Of a stretch of 64,000 nt of DNA, positions 46,784 to 56,885 are shown piece by piece. This DNA is from an uncultured Chromatiaceae bacterium (lineage in GTDB: Bacteria > Pseudomonadota > Gammaproteobacteria > Enterobacterales > Alteromonadaceae), in contig CALJUX010000023.1 in assembly GCA_937978655.1 (NCBI GenBank), positions 1 to 64,000 on the forward strand, given 5' to 3'. Numbering within the stretch: the stretch's first letter is position 1; the number at the start of each line of letters is the position of its first letter. Both the position numbers and the translations under genes were made by a program. The notes beneath the pieces are model-generated. The model was not told where the DNA came from. It saw nothing but the letters and a program-made list of their open reading frames with translations, and searched no databases.

Positions 46784-47713
46784 ATGGAGTTGATTCGTGG
46801 CCTGCAGAATATTCTGCCGCAGCATCGGGGTTGTGTGCTGACCATTGGCAACTTCGATGGCGTCCATCTTGGGCATCAGGCGGTGTTGGCGCAGGTCCGG
46901 CAGATGGCATCCGCGCTGCAATTGCCGGCAGTGGTGATGGTGTTTGAACCCCAGCCGCTGGAGCTGTTTAAACCGGAACTGGCGCCGGCGCGTCTGACCC
47001 GTTTTCGGGAAAAATATCATTGGCTGGCGCAGCAGGGTTTAGACCGGCTGCTTTGTGTCAAATTTGACCGGGCTTTTGCCAGTCAGGAGCCGGATTATTT
47101 TATCCGGCAGTTATTGCTGGAAAAACTCGATGTGCGGCATTTGATTGTCGGTGACGATTTCTGTTTTGGTAAAAATCGCGCTGGTAATTTTGCGCTGCTG
47201 CAACAAGCCGCCACTGACCATGGTTTTGGCTTAACACCGACGGCCAGTTTGAAACTGGCGCAGCATCGGGTCAGCAGCACACTCATTCGCGAAGCGCTGG
47301 CGGCGGATGATCTGGATAGCGCCGCAGTCATGCTCGGCCGGCCGTTCTCGCTGATGGGGCGGGTGCGGCACGGGCAGAAGCTCGGGCGGCAACTCGGTTT
47401 TCCAACGGCCAACGTCTGGCTGTATCGCAAGAAATTACCGCTGCACGGCGTCTTTGCCATTGAAGCCCATACCGCGCAGGGCCATTTTCGTGGTGTCGCC
47501 AACATCGGTTTACGCCCGACCGTGCAAGGGCGGGTTGAACAATTAGAAGCGCATTTCTTTGATTTCAAAGGCGATTTATATGGCCAGCAAATTGAAGTGG
47601 TGCTCAGGAAAAAAATCCGCGCTGAACAAAAGTTCAGTTCGGTCGACGAATTACAGCAGCAAATTCAACGGGACGCGCAAGCCGCCCGCGACTATTTTGC
47701 CGCTCAGCTTTAA
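46784..47713 (+). CDS. ribF: Bifunctional riboflavin kinase / FAD synthetase
   Basis: RibF phosphorylates riboflavin to FMN and adenylylates FMN to FAD. The 309-residue protein has the N-terminal FAD synthetase part with TIGNFDGVHLGHQAV and the signature VSSTLIREAL, and the C-terminal kinase part with GRVRHGQKLGRQLGFPTANV and GVANIGLRPTV. The start is ATG 46784; the frame extends into murJ. A TATAAT lies at 46741-46746 in the murJ end, with no convincing -35. It is followed by ileS 50 bases on, as in Pseudomonas and E. coli. Confidence 0.97.
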   Translation: MELIRGLQNILPQHRGCVLTIGNFDGVHLGHQAVLAQVRQMASALQLPAVVMVFEPQPLELFKPELAPARLTRFREKYHWLAQQGLDRLLCVKFDRAFASQEPDYFIRQLLLEKLDVRHLIVGDDFCFGKNRAGNFALLQQAATDHGFGLTPTASLKLAQHRVSSTLIREALAADDLDSAAVMLGRPFSLMGRVRHGQKLGRQLGFPTANVWLYRKKLPLHGVFAIEAHTAQGHFRGVANIGLRPTVQGRVEQLEAHFFDFKGDLYGQQIEVVLRKKIRAEQKFSSVDELQQQIQRDAQAARDYFAAQL

Positions 47714-47763
47714 TACCAGCGCCGCCACAGGCGGGCTGAGACAGCCAACACGGGATTGATCGG

Positions 47764-50592
47764 ATGAGTGATTACAAAGCAACGCTGAACCTGCCGGATA
47801 CGGCCTTTGCGATGCGCGCCAACCTGGCGCAGCGTGAGCCGCAAATGTTAGCAAACTGGACTGCGGCTGACTTATACGGTCAGATCCGCGCGGCGAAAAA
47901 AGGTAAAAAAACCTTTATCCTGCATGACGGCCCACCGTACGCCAACGGTAATATTCACATCGGCCATGCCGTTAACAAGATCCTGAAAGACTTTATCGTC
48001 AAATCCCGCACTCTGGCGGATTTTGACGCGCCTTATGTGCCGGGTTGGGATTGTCACGGTCTGCCGATTGAACTGGTCGTGGAGAAAAAATACGGCAAAC
48101 CGGGCGTGAAGTTATCCGCCGCCGAATTCCGCGAAAAATGCCGCGAATACGCGCTGACGCAAATCGAAGCGCAAAAAACTGACTTTATTCGCTTAGGCGT
48201 GCTCGGCGACTGGAACAATCCATACCGCACTATGGATTTTGCCTTTGAAGCCAATATTATCCGCTCGTTATCACGCATCATCGAAAATGGCCATTTGCAT
48301 CAAGGCTTTAAGCCAGTGCATTGGTGTACTGACTGTGGTTCGGCTTTAGCTGAAGCCGAAGTGGAATATCAGGACAAAGTCTCACCAGCCATCGATGTGC
48401 GTTTCCGTGTGGTCGACGAAACCGTTGCAGATAAATTCGACCACCCGGCTGGTCATGCCGGCACAGGCCCAATCTCGATTGTGATCTGGACTACCACGCC
48501 ATGGACCATTCCCGCCAACCGTGCTGTGGCACTCAATGCGGCACTGAGCTACAGCCTCGTGCAGGTTGAAGCAGGCCCGAATGGCGCTGAACGGCTGATT
48601 TTGGCGACCGATTTAGTCAAAGACGTGATGGCACGCGCCGGTATTGAAAAATACCATGCGCTGGGTTTTGCCAAAGGCGAAGCGCTGGAGCTGGTGCAGC
48701 TGCAGCATCCGTTATACGACTTCACAGTGCCTGTGGTGCTGGGTGACCACGTCACGACAGATTCGGGTACCGGCGCTGTACACACCGCGCCAGGTCATGG
48801 TCAGGAAGACTTTGTGGTCGGCCTCAAATATGGTCTGGAAGTGGCGAACCCTGTTGGTGGCAACGGCGTTTATTTACCGGATACGCCAATGTTTGCCGGT
48901 CAGCATGTATTTAAAGCCAATGATTCTGTGGTTGAAGCCTTACAGGCGGCTGGCGCGCTGCTGGTACACAAAGCCTACAAACACAGCTATCCGCATTGCT
49001 GGCGCCACAAAACGCCGATTATTTTCCGCGCGACGCCGCAGTGGTTTGTCAGCATGGATCAGGCCAAGCTGCGCTCAACTTCATTAACTGAAATCGACAA
49101 TACGCGCTGGATCCCGGACTGGGGCCAGCAGCGCATTGAAAACATGGTCGCCGGCCGGCCGGACTGGTGTATCTCGCGTCAGCGTACCTGGGGCGTGCCT
49201 ATTGCGCTCTTTGTTCACAAAGACACAGGTGCTCTGCACCCGAACACCAAAGCGCTGATGGAACAGGTGGCGGCCAAAGTGGAACAGGCTGGCATTCAGG
49301 CCTGGTTTGATTTGGACGCGGCAGAACTTTTAGGCGCTGAAGCGGCGGATTATGTCAAAGTCACCGACACGCTGGACGTTTGGTTTGACTCGGGCGTGAC
49401 CCATGCATGTGTGATTGACCCGCGCCCGGAATTTGGCGGCGCGACCCAGGCCGATATGTATCTGGAAGGGTCAGATCAGCACCGCGGCTGGTTTATGTCG
49501 TCTTTAATGACCGGTGTCGCCATCAAAGGCCACGCGCCATACAAACAAGTGCTGACGCATGGTTTCACTGTTGATGGCGAAGGTCGCAAGATGTCGAAAT
49601 CACTCGGCAACGTCGTGTCACCACAAGATGTGATGAATAAACTCGGTGCCGATATTCTGCGTTTGTGGGTCGCGACCACCGATTACACCTCAGAAATGAC
49701 CGTTTCTGATGAAATTCTGAATCGTGCCGCGGATAAATATCGCCGTATTCGTAACACCGCGCGTTTTATTCTGGCCAACCTGAATGGCTTTAATCCGGCG
49801 ACTGATTTAGTGCCGCTGAACGAGCTGGTTGAGCTGGACCTGTGGATGGTGCAGCGTGCGGCTGAGTTGCAAAAAGAAATCGAGGCCGATTACCTCGACT
49901 ATCAGTTCCACCTGGTGAGCCAGAAGCTGATGAATTTCTGTACGGTGGAGCTGGGCAGCTTCTATCTGGACGTGATCAAAGATCGTCAGTACACCGCCAA
50001 GACCGACGGTCTGGCGCGGCGTTCTTGTCAGACTGCGCTTTATCACATCATTGAAGCGATGGTGCGCTGGATGGCGCCAATTATGAGCTTCACCGCGCAG
50101 GAGATCTGGGAAGCACTGCCTGCCCGCACGGAGCCATTTGTGTTCACTGGTGTCTGGTATACAGGCCTGAATGAAGTGCCAACCGGCAAAGTGTCAGATG
50201 CGTTCTGGCGTCAGCTGCTGGCGGTGCGGGATGAAGTGAATAAAGTCATCGAAGTGGCACGTAAAGACGGCAAGATCGGTGCGTCCTTGCAGGCGGAAGT
50301 CACCTTGTTTGCAGAAGGCGAACTGGGTACGCAGCTGCTGCAACTCGGTGATGAGCTGCGGTTTGTGCTGATGACATCAACGGCCGCAGTCGAAGTGAAG
50401 GCTGCGCCTGCGGATGCGGTCGCAACCGCTATCACCGGGCTCGCCGTGCAGGTGGTGACGTCCACAGCAGCTAAGTGTGACCGCTGCTGGCATCACCGCC
50501 ATGACGTGGGAGTCAATCCGGCGCATCCGCTGATTTGTCTGCGCTGTGTCGACAACGTTGAAGGCGCCGGCGAACACCGGACTTTTGCCTGA
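47764..50592 (+). CDS. ileS: Isoleucine--tRNA ligase
   Basis: IleRS charges tRNA-Ile and edits misactivated valine. The 942-residue class I synthetase has HIGH at residues 65-68 and KMSKS at 609-613, a CP1 editing domain with [13 protein letters not shown] and [16 protein letters not shown], and a C-terminal zinc site with CDRCWHHR and CLRC. Length and landmarks match the E. coli type. It starts at ATG 47764 and its stop overlaps the lspA ATG by one base (TGATG). Confidence 0.98.
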   Translation: MSDYKATLNLPDTAFAMRANLAQREPQMLANWTAADLYGQIRAAKKGKKTFILHDGPPYANGNIHIGHAVNKILKDFIVKSRTLADFDAPYVPGWDCHGLPIELVVEKKYGKPGVKLSAAEFREKCREYALTQIEAQKTDFIRLGVLGDWNNPYRTMDFAFEANIIRSLSRIIENGHLHQGFKPVHWCTDCGSALAEAEVEYQDKVSPAIDVRFRVVDETVADKFDHPAGHAGTGPISIVIWTTTPWTIPANRAVALNAALSYSLVQVEAGPNGAERLILATDLVKDVMARAGIEKYHALGFAKGEALELVQLQHPLYDFTVPVVLGDHVTTDSGTGAVHTAPGHGQEDFVVGLKYGLEVANPVGGNGVYLPDTPMFAGQHVFKANDSVVEALQAAGALLVHKAYKHSYPHCWRHKTPIIFRATPQWFVSMDQAKLRSTSLTEIDNTRWIPDWGQQRIENMVAGRPDWCISRQRTWGVPIALFVHKDTGALHPNTKALMEQVAAKVEQAGIQAWFDLDAAELLGAEAADYVKVTDTLDVWFDSGVTHACVIDPRPEFGGATQADMYLEGSDQHRGWFMSSLMTGVAIKGHAPYKQVLTHGFTVDGEGRKMSKSLGNVVSPQDVMNKLGADILRLWVATTDYTSEMTVSDEILNRAADKYRRIRNTARFILANLNGFNPATDLVPLNELVELDLWMVQRAAELQKEIEADYLDYQFHLVSQKLMNFCTVELGSFYLDVIKDRQYTAKTDGLARRSCQTALYHIIEAMVRWMAPIMSFTAQEIWEALPARTEPFVFTGVWYTGLNEVPTGKVSDAFWRQLLAVRDEVNKVIEVARKDGKIGASLQAEVTLFAEGELGTQLLQLGDELRFVLMTSTAAVEVKAAPADAVATAITGLAVQVVTSTAAKCDRCWHHRHDVGVNPAHPLICLRCVDNVEGAGEHRTFA

Positions 50593-51098
50593 TGCGGTTG
50601 CTGAATGACACAGGCTGGCGCTTCTGGTGGATAGCGCTGCTGGTGCTGGTCGTCGACCAGCTCAGCAAAATCTGGGTGTTGCAGAATTTCACGCTCGGCG
50701 AATCGATTCAGTTATTGCCGGTATTTAATTTCACCTACGCGCGCAATTATGGCGCGGCCTTTTCGTTTTTAGGCGATGCCGGTGGCTGGCAACGTTGGTT
50801 ATTTACGGCGATCGCAATTGTCGTCACTTGCGTATTAAGCGTCTGGCTTGGCCGGCTGAAGCCAACGCAGCTGAAACTGAGCCTGGCGCTGGTGCTGATT
50901 ATCGCCGGTGCCATCGGGAATTTAATTGACCGTAGTCTTTATGGTTATGTGGTTGATTTTCTTCATGTCTATTACCAAGAGTGGCATTATCCGGTGTTTA
51001 ACATCGCCGATTGTGCCATTACGATCGGTGCCGGTTTACTGATTTGGGACAGTTTCACGTCCGATGAAGAAGCCGCACAAACGAGGACAAACGGATGA
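50592..51098 (+). CDS. lspA: Lipoprotein signal peptidase (signal peptidase II)
   Basis: LspA removes signal peptides of prolipoproteins at the inner membrane, acting after Lgt. The 168-residue protein has four TM helices; catalytic aspartates are in GNLIDRSLYGYVVDFLHV and FNIADCAITIG, and NYGAAFSFL is the conserved N-box. It overlaps ileS by one base and fkpB by four (ATGA), so the genes are translationally coupled. BamB and MltF in this window are predicted substrates. Confidence 0.97.
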   Translation: MRLLNDTGWRFWWIALLVLVVDQLSKIWVLQNFTLGESIQLLPVFNFTYARNYGAAFSFLGDAGGWQRWLFTAIAIVVTCVLSVWLGRLKPTQLKLSLALVLIIAGAIGNLIDRSLYGYVVDFLHVYYQEWHYPVFNIADCAITIGAGLLIWDSFTSDEEAAQTRTNG

Positions 51099-51523
51099 TT
51101 GGGGCAGGTAGTACCGTCATTTTTCATTTTGATATCAAGCTCTCTGACGGCAGCGCCGCCGAAAGCACCCGGGTGCATAACAAACCGGCGAAACTGCAGA
51201 TGGGCGATGGCTCTTTGTCACCCGCCTTTGAAGCGGAGTTAACCGGTTTAAAAGCTGGCGACAAAAAGACTTTTACGCTGGCGCCGCAGGATGCTTATGG
51301 CATGCCAAATCCGGACAATATTTATTATGTCGACCGCAGTAAGTTTTCGCTGGATGCGCCGGCGCAGGTTGGCATGATCATCGGTTTTGCCATGCCGGAC
51401 GGTGCTGAGTTACCAGGCCTGGTACGCGAAGTGGTCGGTGATTCTGTCACTATCGATTTTAATCATCCGCTGGCCGGGCAAACTCTGACCTTTAACGTCG
51501 AAATTGTTGAGGTTATCAACTAA
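51095..51523 (+). CDS. fkpB: FKBP-type peptidyl-prolyl isomerase FkpB (SlpA)
   Basis: FkpB is a small SlyD-like cytoplasmic proline isomerase and chaperone. The 142-residue protein has FKBP core strands ([33 protein letters not shown]), an insert-in-flap chaperone segment around [19 protein letters not shown], and ends [12 protein letters not shown]. It lacks the His-rich tail of SlyD. The gene lies between lspA and ispH, as in E. coli and Pseudomonas. Confidence 0.94.
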   Translation: MIGAGSTVIFHFDIKLSDGSAAESTRVHNKPAKLQMGDGSLSPAFEAELTGLKAGDKKTFTLAPQDAYGMPNPDNIYYVDRSKFSLDAPAQVGMIIGFAMPDGAELPGLVREVVGDSVTIDFNHPLAGQTLTFNVEIVEVIN

Positions 51524-51525
51524 TT

Positions 51526-52455
51526 ATGGATATTTTTCTCGCCAATCCGCGCGGCTTTTGTGCCGGCGTTGACCGGGCTATCAGTATCGTTTCGCGCGCG
51601 CTGGAACTGTACGAGCCGCCGATTTATGTGCGTCATGAAGTAGTGCACAACAAGTTTGTGGTTGATGGCCTGCGCCGCAGCGGTGCGGTGTTTGTCGATG
51701 AACTGGATGAAGTGCCGGACGGCAATATCGTGATTTTCTCGGCGCATGGCGTGTCGCAGGCGGTGCGGGAAAATGCCCGGCAACGTGGCTTAAAAGTCTT
51801 TGATGCGACTTGTCCGCTGGTCACCAAAGTGCATATGGAAGTGACCCGCGCCAGTCGCAAGGGGGTGGAGTGTATTCTGATTGGCCACGCCGGTCACCCG
51901 GAAGTCGAGGGCACTATGGGCCAATACGACAATCCGGAAGGCGGCATTTATCTGGTGGAATCAGTGGAGGATGTGGAAAAACTGCAGGTGAAAAACCCGG
52001 CAGACCTGTGCTTCTCCAGTCAAACCACGTTGTCAGTCGATGATACTGCGGATGTCATCGACGCGCTGCGGCAGAAATTCCCCGATATCGAAGGCCCGCG
52101 TAAAGACGATATCTGTTATGCCACGCAAAACCGCCAGGACGCGGTGCGTGAACTAGCCGCCAAAGTGCAGTTGTTGCTGGTGGTAGGCGCGAAAAACTCC
52201 AGTAATTCCAATCGGCTGCGCGAACTGGCCGAAAAAATGGGCTGCTGTGCTTATCTGATTGATACCGCTGCAGATATTCAGCAGGACTGGCTGAACGATG
52301 TCAAAGCTGTTGGTGTCACTGCTGGTGCTTCGGCGCCTGAAGTGCTGGTGAAGCAAGTGGTGGAACAGCTGACGGCATGGGGTGGCAAACAAGTGATTGA
52401 ACATCCGGGCCGCGAAGAAAACGTGGTGTTTGCTGTACCGGCGGAGCTGCGCTGA
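51526..52455 (+). CDS. ispH: 4-hydroxy-3-methylbut-2-enyl diphosphate reductase
   Basis: IspH (LytB) makes IPP and DMAPP from HMBPP, the last MEP-pathway step, using a [4Fe-4S] cluster. The 309-residue protein has the first cluster Cys12 in [13 protein letters not shown], the second in [11 protein letters not shown], and the third in [11 protein letters not shown], with [13 protein letters not shown] and TAGASAPE as further markers. It is two bases after fkpB. Its TGA directly abuts the GTG of the next gene, a sensor kinase of the pilus region. Confidence 0.98.
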   Translation: MDIFLANPRGFCAGVDRAISIVSRALELYEPPIYVRHEVVHNKFVVDGLRRSGAVFVDELDEVPDGNIVIFSAHGVSQAVRENARQRGLKVFDATCPLVTKVHMEVTRASRKGVECILIGHAGHPEVEGTMGQYDNPEGGIYLVESVEDVEKLQVKNPADLCFSSQTTLSVDDTADVIDALRQKFPDIEGPRKDDICYATQNRQDAVRELAAKVQLLLVVGAKNSSNSNRLRELAEKMGCCAYLIDTAADIQQDWLNDVKAVGVTAGASAPEVLVKQVVEQLTAWGGKQVIEHPGREENVVFAVPAELR

Positions 52456-53565
52456 GTGAGCAGCCGGCAGCGCGGTGCTGATCTGCAGCGCGTTGCTCAG
52501 CTGCAGCGCAATGCTGCGGTACCCCGAATGCCGGTGGAACAATTATTGCCGGAGTTTTGCCGCAGCGGCACTGTGCTGCGCATCATCATTCTGGCGCAGG
52601 CGCTGGCGATCCTGCTGGCGCTGGTGCCGGGCGTGACCGCTGAATTCTGGTCGCGGCTTGGCCTGATTTCTTTATTTGTGCATTGGGTGACGTTACCGCT
52701 ACTCACGCTGCTTTGTGTGTTTCAACGCTATTGGCGGCAGTTCAGCCCGCCGGCGCTGGCCTGGTTATTCCTGCTGTTGTTATTACTGATCAGTGTGCTG
52801 GTCGGCACCTTAGCCCATCAATTTTTGCAAAGCAGCGGCTGGCCTGGCGCCGGTGATTATCATGCTTTTTTACTGCAGGTGCTGCTGATGAGCCTGCTGG
52901 TGGGCGTTATTGGTATTCAGCTCGGCACTTTGTATGTGCAGCAGCGGCTGCGGCTTGACGCGCAGGCGCGCGCTGAACTCGATGCGTTGCAGGCCAGGAT
53001 CCGGCCACATTTTTTATTTAACAGCCTCAATACTGCTGCTGAACTAACTCATAGCCAGCCTGACCTTGCTGAACAGGCCTTGTTGGATCTCGCCAGTCTG
53101 TTCCGGGCGGCGCTGCATTCGGATACCGCGGTCAGCCTCGAAGAAGACCTGCTGCTGGCGCGACGTTATCTGGCGCTGGAACAATTGCGGCTGCAACAAA
53201 GACTGCAGCTGGAATGGCAGGTGCCTGAGTCTGTCCCCACACTGAAAATCCCTTGCCTGACCTTACAGCCTTTGCTGGAAAATGCGGTGCGCCACGGCAT
53301 TGAAACGCGCTCCGAACCTGGCCTCATCCGGCTGGAGCTGACGGTTGGTGAAACGGCGGTCAGTTTGCAGATTGAAAATCCACGTGGGCAAAGCCGGCCA
53401 CATTCCGGTGGTAATGGTATTGCGCTTGGTAATATCCGCCGCCGGCTGGAGCTGATGTACGGCGACAAAGCCCGGCTGGCAGTGGTGATGAATGCTGACA
53501 GCTATGGTCTGAAACTGACGTTGCCACTGGCACCGGGAGCCGCAGATGCGCGTGCTGATCGTTGA
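52456..53565 (+). CDS. AlgZ/FimS-like sensor histidine kinase (LytS type)
   Basis: This 369-residue membrane kinase starts at GTG 52456, directly after the ispH stop. It has about four TM helices (residues 42-165), then the unorthodox His_kinase domain with phospho-acceptor His in RIRPHFLFNSLNTAA, and a HATPase domain with PLLENAVRHGIE and GNGIALGNIRRRLELMYG. This is the LytS/AlgZ type, not the HisKA type. It overlaps the LytTR regulator by 20 bases. In Pseudomonas, AlgZR controls the fimU-pilVWXY1Y2E operon; here the pair is next to that operon, supporting the same role. Confidence 0.88.
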   Translation: MSSRQRGADLQRVAQLQRNAAVPRMPVEQLLPEFCRSGTVLRIIILAQALAILLALVPGVTAEFWSRLGLISLFVHWVTLPLLTLLCVFQRYWRQFSPPALAWLFLLLLLLISVLVGTLAHQFLQSSGWPGAGDYHAFLLQVLLMSLLVGVIGIQLGTLYVQQRLRLDAQARAELDALQARIRPHFLFNSLNTAAELTHSQPDLAEQALLDLASLFRAALHSDTAVSLEEDLLLARRYLALEQLRLQQRLQLEWQVPESVPTLKIPCLTLQPLLENAVRHGIETRSEPGLIRLELTVGETAVSLQIENPRGQSRPHSGGNGIALGNIRRRLELMYGDKARLAVVMNADSYGLKLTLPLAPGAADARADR

Positions 53566-54262
53566 TGACGAACCGTTAGCCCGCAGCCGGCTTTGCCGCT
53601 TACTGGCGCAAATTCCCGGTTATCAGCTGGTTGGTGAAGCCGAAAACGGCCGGCAGGCGCTGGCGCTGTGTGCCGGGTTATTACCGGATCTGGTGTTTCT
53701 GGATATTGAAATGCCGGGCGCTGATGGCCTGCAGGTTGCCGCAGATCTGGCAAAAAATCAGCCGCCGCCGGCGGTGATTTTTGTCACGGCACATCCGCAA
53801 CACGCGCTGGCCGCTTATCAGGTGGCGCCGGCCGATTATCTGCTAAAACCGGTTGGCCTGGCGCAGTTGCAGCAATGTTTGCAGCGTTTGGGCGTCAGTA
53901 CCCGGGTGCATCTGGAAAAACAAAAGCTCAGTGCGCCGCGGCTGAATTTCCGCGTTGGCGTGGAGCAGCGCAGCATTTTACTCAGTGAAGTGTTTTATCT
54001 GCAGGCCGACGACAAGTATGTGCGGCTGGTGTATCAGGGCGGCGAAGCGCTGACCGAAACCAGCCTGAAACAACTGCAGGAAAAGTATCCGCAGCAACTG
54101 TTACGTATCCACCGCAATACCCTGGTGCCGGCAGAGCGGGTTTGTGGCATCAGCCGCTCGGCGGACGGTTTGCACCTGATCCAGCTGCGTGATTGTCCGG
54201 ACCAGCCAGAGATCAGCCGGCGTGCGCTGGCCCAGGTCCGTGCGCTGCTGCAGCCCGGCTAA
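53546..54262 (+). CDS. algR: AlgR-like LytTR response regulator
   Basis: This 238-residue regulator has a receiver domain (acidic pocket VDDEP, phospho-acceptor Asp53 in FLDIEMPG, Lys in LLKPVG) and a C-terminal LytTR DNA-binding domain with VFYLQADDKYVRLVY, ALTETSLKQLQEKYPQQLLRIHRNTLV. It follows the AlgZ-like kinase with overlap. The pilin operon starts 116 bases downstream, with a two-copy direct repeat in between that looks like a LytTR site. AlgR itself is Pseudomonas-named; I use the symbol on architecture and context. Confidence 0.85.
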   Translation: MRVLIVDDEPLARSRLCRLLAQIPGYQLVGEAENGRQALALCAGLLPDLVFLDIEMPGADGLQVAADLAKNQPPPAVIFVTAHPQHALAAYQVAPADYLLKPVGLAQLQQCLQRLGVSTRVHLEKQKLSAPRLNFRVGVEQRSILLSEVFYLQADDKYVRLVYQGGEALTETSLKQLQEKYPQQLLRIHRNTLVPAERVCGISRSADGLHLIQLRDCPDQPEISRRALAQVRALLQPG

Positions 54263-54280
54263 GCGCCAGCCGTCCCCCTG

Positions 54281-54309
54281 ACCAACGGTCAGTTTTCCCC
54301 GACCAGTGG
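54281..54309 (+). promoter_or_regulatory. Candidate LytTR direct-repeat operator upstream of the minor pilin operon
   Basis: ACCAACGG (54281-54288) and ACCAGTGG (54302-54309) are direct repeats with a 13-base spacer, a 21-base period. E. coli BtsR (YehT), another LytTR regulator, binds ACC-containing repeats of eight bases with a 13-base spacer. Each copy is preceded by G and followed by T. The site lies 70-98 bases before the first pilin start, right after the regulator gene. Confidence 0.55.
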
Positions 54310-54378
54310 TTCGCATCTGTCGCATTTTTGCGGCATGCTCAGCATCATGCAAAGTTCTTTTTGAGTGGGACAGGATTT

Positions 54379-54945
54379 ATGAAGTCACCGCGTCTTGCCT
54401 CCGGCGTCACGCTGATTGAATTAATGGTGGTGATGGTGCTTCTGACCATTGGCCTGATGCTGGCCAGCCCTGGGTTTTCGGTGATTGGTGGCAGCGCCCG
54501 GCTGGAAACCCATAGCCGCGAAATTCAGAATGCGCTGGTGTTTGCCCGCTCCGAAGCGATCCGGCTGAACCGGAACGTGTTGTTCTGCCACAGCAGCGAT
54601 GGTCAGGTCTGTTCTGAACCGCCTTCTGCCGGCTGGCGCGGCTGGCTGGTCCGGGCCGGTGGTGCAGCAATTGGCAGTGAAACCGGCCCTGTGCTGCGGG
54701 CACAGCAACTGAACGATGATCTGGTGGTGATCCATTCGGGTCCGGCACTGGCAGGGGCGCAGCATGTGCTGCGGTTTAATTCGCAGGGGCTCATCCGGAT
54801 GTTTGCCAACAATACGCCGTTATCTGACACGATCCGGGCCTGTATTGCCGACACTACGATGAACCCGAATGTATACGAAGTGCAGTTTAATTCCGGTGGC
54901 CGCCTGCAACAGGTCACATCAAACAGTGACGGAGTGTGCCTATGA
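54379..54945 (+). CDS. fimU: Minor pilin FimU/FimT (GspH family)
   Basis: FimU is part of the priming complex at the type IV pilus tip. The 188-residue prepilin has leader MKSPRLASG and class III cleavage before VTLIELMVVMVLL, with Glu5 kept. The body is GspH/FimT-like, with AIRLNRNVLFCHSSDG and RIACIADT-like end (TIRACIADTT) and Cys pairs. The start at 54379 has CAGGA upstream; the open frame reaches back into algR. It is the first gene of the operon and overlaps pilV by four bases (ATGA). It could equally be called FimT. Confidence 0.9.
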   Translation: MKSPRLASGVTLIELMVVMVLLTIGLMLASPGFSVIGGSARLETHSREIQNALVFARSEAIRLNRNVLFCHSSDGQVCSEPPSAGWRGWLVRAGGAAIGSETGPVLRAQQLNDDLVVIHSGPALAGAQHVLRFNSQGLIRMFANNTPLSDTIRACIADTTMNPNVYEVQFNSGGRLQQVTSNSDGVCL

Positions 54946-55397
54946 GCCTGAGCACGGCATTCACCCGCCAACGCGGCATCACGTTGCTGGAAACTATGAT
55001 TGCCGTCATGGTTCTGGCGATTGGTCTGTTGGGGGTCGCCGGTTTGCAGACTACCAACCTGAAAAACAGCCAGAGCGCGCACCAACGTACTATGGCGGTG
55101 ATGCTGAGCAGCAGTATGGCCGAACGCATCCGTGCGAATGCGGCGCTGGCGGCCACGGGCGTGTATGCGCTGAGTAAAACCTGCAGCGTGCTGAGCAATG
55201 CCGGCTCCATCCAGAATGTCGAGCGCAGCCAGTGGATCGCGGAACTGAAACTGGCGCTGGGCTCTGCCACCACCAGCTGTGGTGAGGTGCTGTACGACGG
55301 CAATACCCGCACTTACACCATTATTGTCAGCTGGGATGATTCCCGTGCCTTGGGTGGACTCAGCGAAATGACTCTGCGTCAGCAAGTAAGGATCTGA
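54942..55397 (+). CDS. pilV: Minor pilin PilV
   Basis: PilV is a tip-complex minor pilin. The 151-residue prepilin begins MSLSTAFTRQRG followed by ITLLETMIAVMVLAIGLLG, with cleavage after the Gly and Glu5 present. The PilV-type pattern GVAGLQTTNLKNSQSAHQR and SMAERIRAN is clear. It starts four bases before the fimU stop and ends two bases before pilW. A GTG at 54936 is an alternative start two codons earlier. Confidence 0.92.
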   Translation: MSLSTAFTRQRGITLLETMIAVMVLAIGLLGVAGLQTTNLKNSQSAHQRTMAVMLSSSMAERIRANAALAATGVYALSKTCSVLSNAGSIQNVERSQWIAELKLALGSATTSCGEVLYDGNTRTYTIIVSWDDSRALGGLSEMTLRQQVRI

Positions 55398-55399
55398 TC

Positions 55400-56356
55400 A
55401 TGACAACAATGTCGTTAAAGCGTCATGCCGGTTTTACCCTGACGGAACTGATGATTGCGCTGGTACTGGGCAGTTTTCTGGTGGCTGGGGTGGTTGGGGT
55501 TTATATCTCCAATGTGCAGACCGCCCAGGTGCAGCAGCGCCTGATGCAGTCACAACAATCCAGTCAAATCAGCTTTCAGTTATTAAGCCGCGATGCGATG
55601 CACGCCGGATTTTCCGGTTGCGCCAATATGATCACACAGCGGGTCGTCAATGTGCTGAACCCGCCTCTGGCCTGGTGGGCGGTCTGGACGGCCGGTATTC
55701 AGGGCTTTGAACAGGGCGCCGTGCCACAATTTGCCGGCGCCGCTATCACACCGGTGGTGACCGCCGATGCGGTGCAGCTGATGTATGGACGCGGCACCAG
55801 TGCCTCGGTGGTGACGCATGACGTGGCTGCCGTGCCGCCTTTGGTGATTAATCAGAATACTGCCGGCATTGCGGTCAACGATATTGTGCTGGCCTGTGAT
55901 TCAAAGATGGCGGTGATTTTTCAGGTCACGGCGGTCAACGGCAATAACATCAGCCATAGCGTCGGGCCGGGCGCGCCTGGCAATGCCTCACTGAATTTCG
56001 GTTTTGGTGCCAACGGCGTTAATTTTCCACAAAGTTTATCGGCAGACGCCGGTACTGTGATGCCGCTGGAAAGCGTCGGCTGGTTTGTCGGCAGCACCAG
56101 CAACGGTACGTCGTTGTACCGGGTGGCTCTGGTGTCCGGCCTGATGCGGACCGAAGAGATCCTGGCCGGTGTGGAAAATATGCAAGTGCAGTATTTGTCC
56201 CGCAATGCTGCGGCTTATGTTGATGCCAACGCGATAGTGGACTGGGAGCAGGTCATCGCGCTGCGGGTGACGCTGACGCTGGCGAATGATACTAACTCAC
56301 CGGTCGCGGCCGGTCTGCGGACTTTCACTCAGGTCATCCATCTGCGCAATCACTGA
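55400..56356 (+). CDS. pilW: Minor pilin PilW
   Basis: PilW is a large tip-complex pilin. This 318-residue prepilin has leader MTTMSLKRHAG before FTLTELMIALVLGSFLVAG, with Glu5 intact, then QSQQSSQISFQLLSRDAMHAGFSGC, the standard PilW opening after the helix. The extended globular part ends AAGLRTFTQVIHLRNH. It follows pilV by two bases and precedes pilX by ten, as in the Pseudomonas operon. Confidence 0.93.
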   Translation: MTTMSLKRHAGFTLTELMIALVLGSFLVAGVVGVYISNVQTAQVQQRLMQSQQSSQISFQLLSRDAMHAGFSGCANMITQRVVNVLNPPLAWWAVWTAGIQGFEQGAVPQFAGAAITPVVTADAVQLMYGRGTSASVVTHDVAAVPPLVINQNTAGIAVNDIVLACDSKMAVIFQVTAVNGNNISHSVGPGAPGNASLNFGFGANGVNFPQSLSADAGTVMPLESVGWFVGSTSNGTSLYRVALVSGLMRTEEILAGVENMQVQYLSRNAAAYVDANAIVDWEQVIALRVTLTLANDTNSPVAAGLRTFTQVIHLRNH

Positions 56357-56366
56357 GGCATTATTG

Positions 56367-56864
56367 ATGAAACAGTTGCAACAACAACGTGGGATTGCTC
56401 TGGTGCTGAGCCTGCTGATGCTGGTGGCGATCACGCTGCTGGCCGTCAGCGCGATGCGTGGCACCACGTTACAGGAAAAAATGGCGTCCAATCTGAATGA
56501 CCGGGAAGTGGCCAAGCAGGTCACTGAAGCGACATTACGCCAGGTTGCCACCTTATTACCGCCGGCGGCGGGCAGCGCCTGGTTTAATGCTCCGATCCCG
56601 GCGCCGGCGCAAGGCACTGCCGATCGCTGGAATAACGCGGCGATTTGGGCCAACGCCGGCAACTTTGCGGTCGCAGTGAATGGCGTGAATTACAACGGTC
56701 AGTTTCTGGTCGAGAACATGGGGTTCTGGACCAGCCGGCAGGACCCGACCTGTAAACCGCGGGAAAACCCTCTTTGTGAACGCCAGACCTATCGGATCAC
56801 AGTCCGCAATCAGCCGGTGAATGGCCGGGCGGCGGTGGTGGTCCAAGTGATTTGGCGGATTTAA
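56367..56864 (+). CDS. pilX: Minor pilin PilX
   Basis: This 165-residue prepilin starts MKQLQQQRG followed by IALVLSLLMLVAITLLAVSAMRG, the PilX N-terminus; Glu5 is replaced by Leu at this position by direct reading of GIALVL. The following segment TLQEKMASNLNDREVA is the PilX hallmark (PilX_N). The C-terminal part has Cys residues near PTCKPRENPLCERQ. I chose ATG 56367; the longer frame from 56286 overlaps pilW. Confidence 0.92.
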   Translation: MKQLQQQRGIALVLSLLMLVAITLLAVSAMRGTTLQEKMASNLNDREVAKQVTEATLRQVATLLPPAAGSAWFNAPIPAPAQGTADRWNNAAIWANAGNFAVAVNGVNYNGQFLVENMGFWTSRQDPTCKPRENPLCERQTYRITVRNQPVNGRAAVVVQVIWRI

Positions 56865-56885
56865 CGGCTTGTCGACAGGAGAAGC

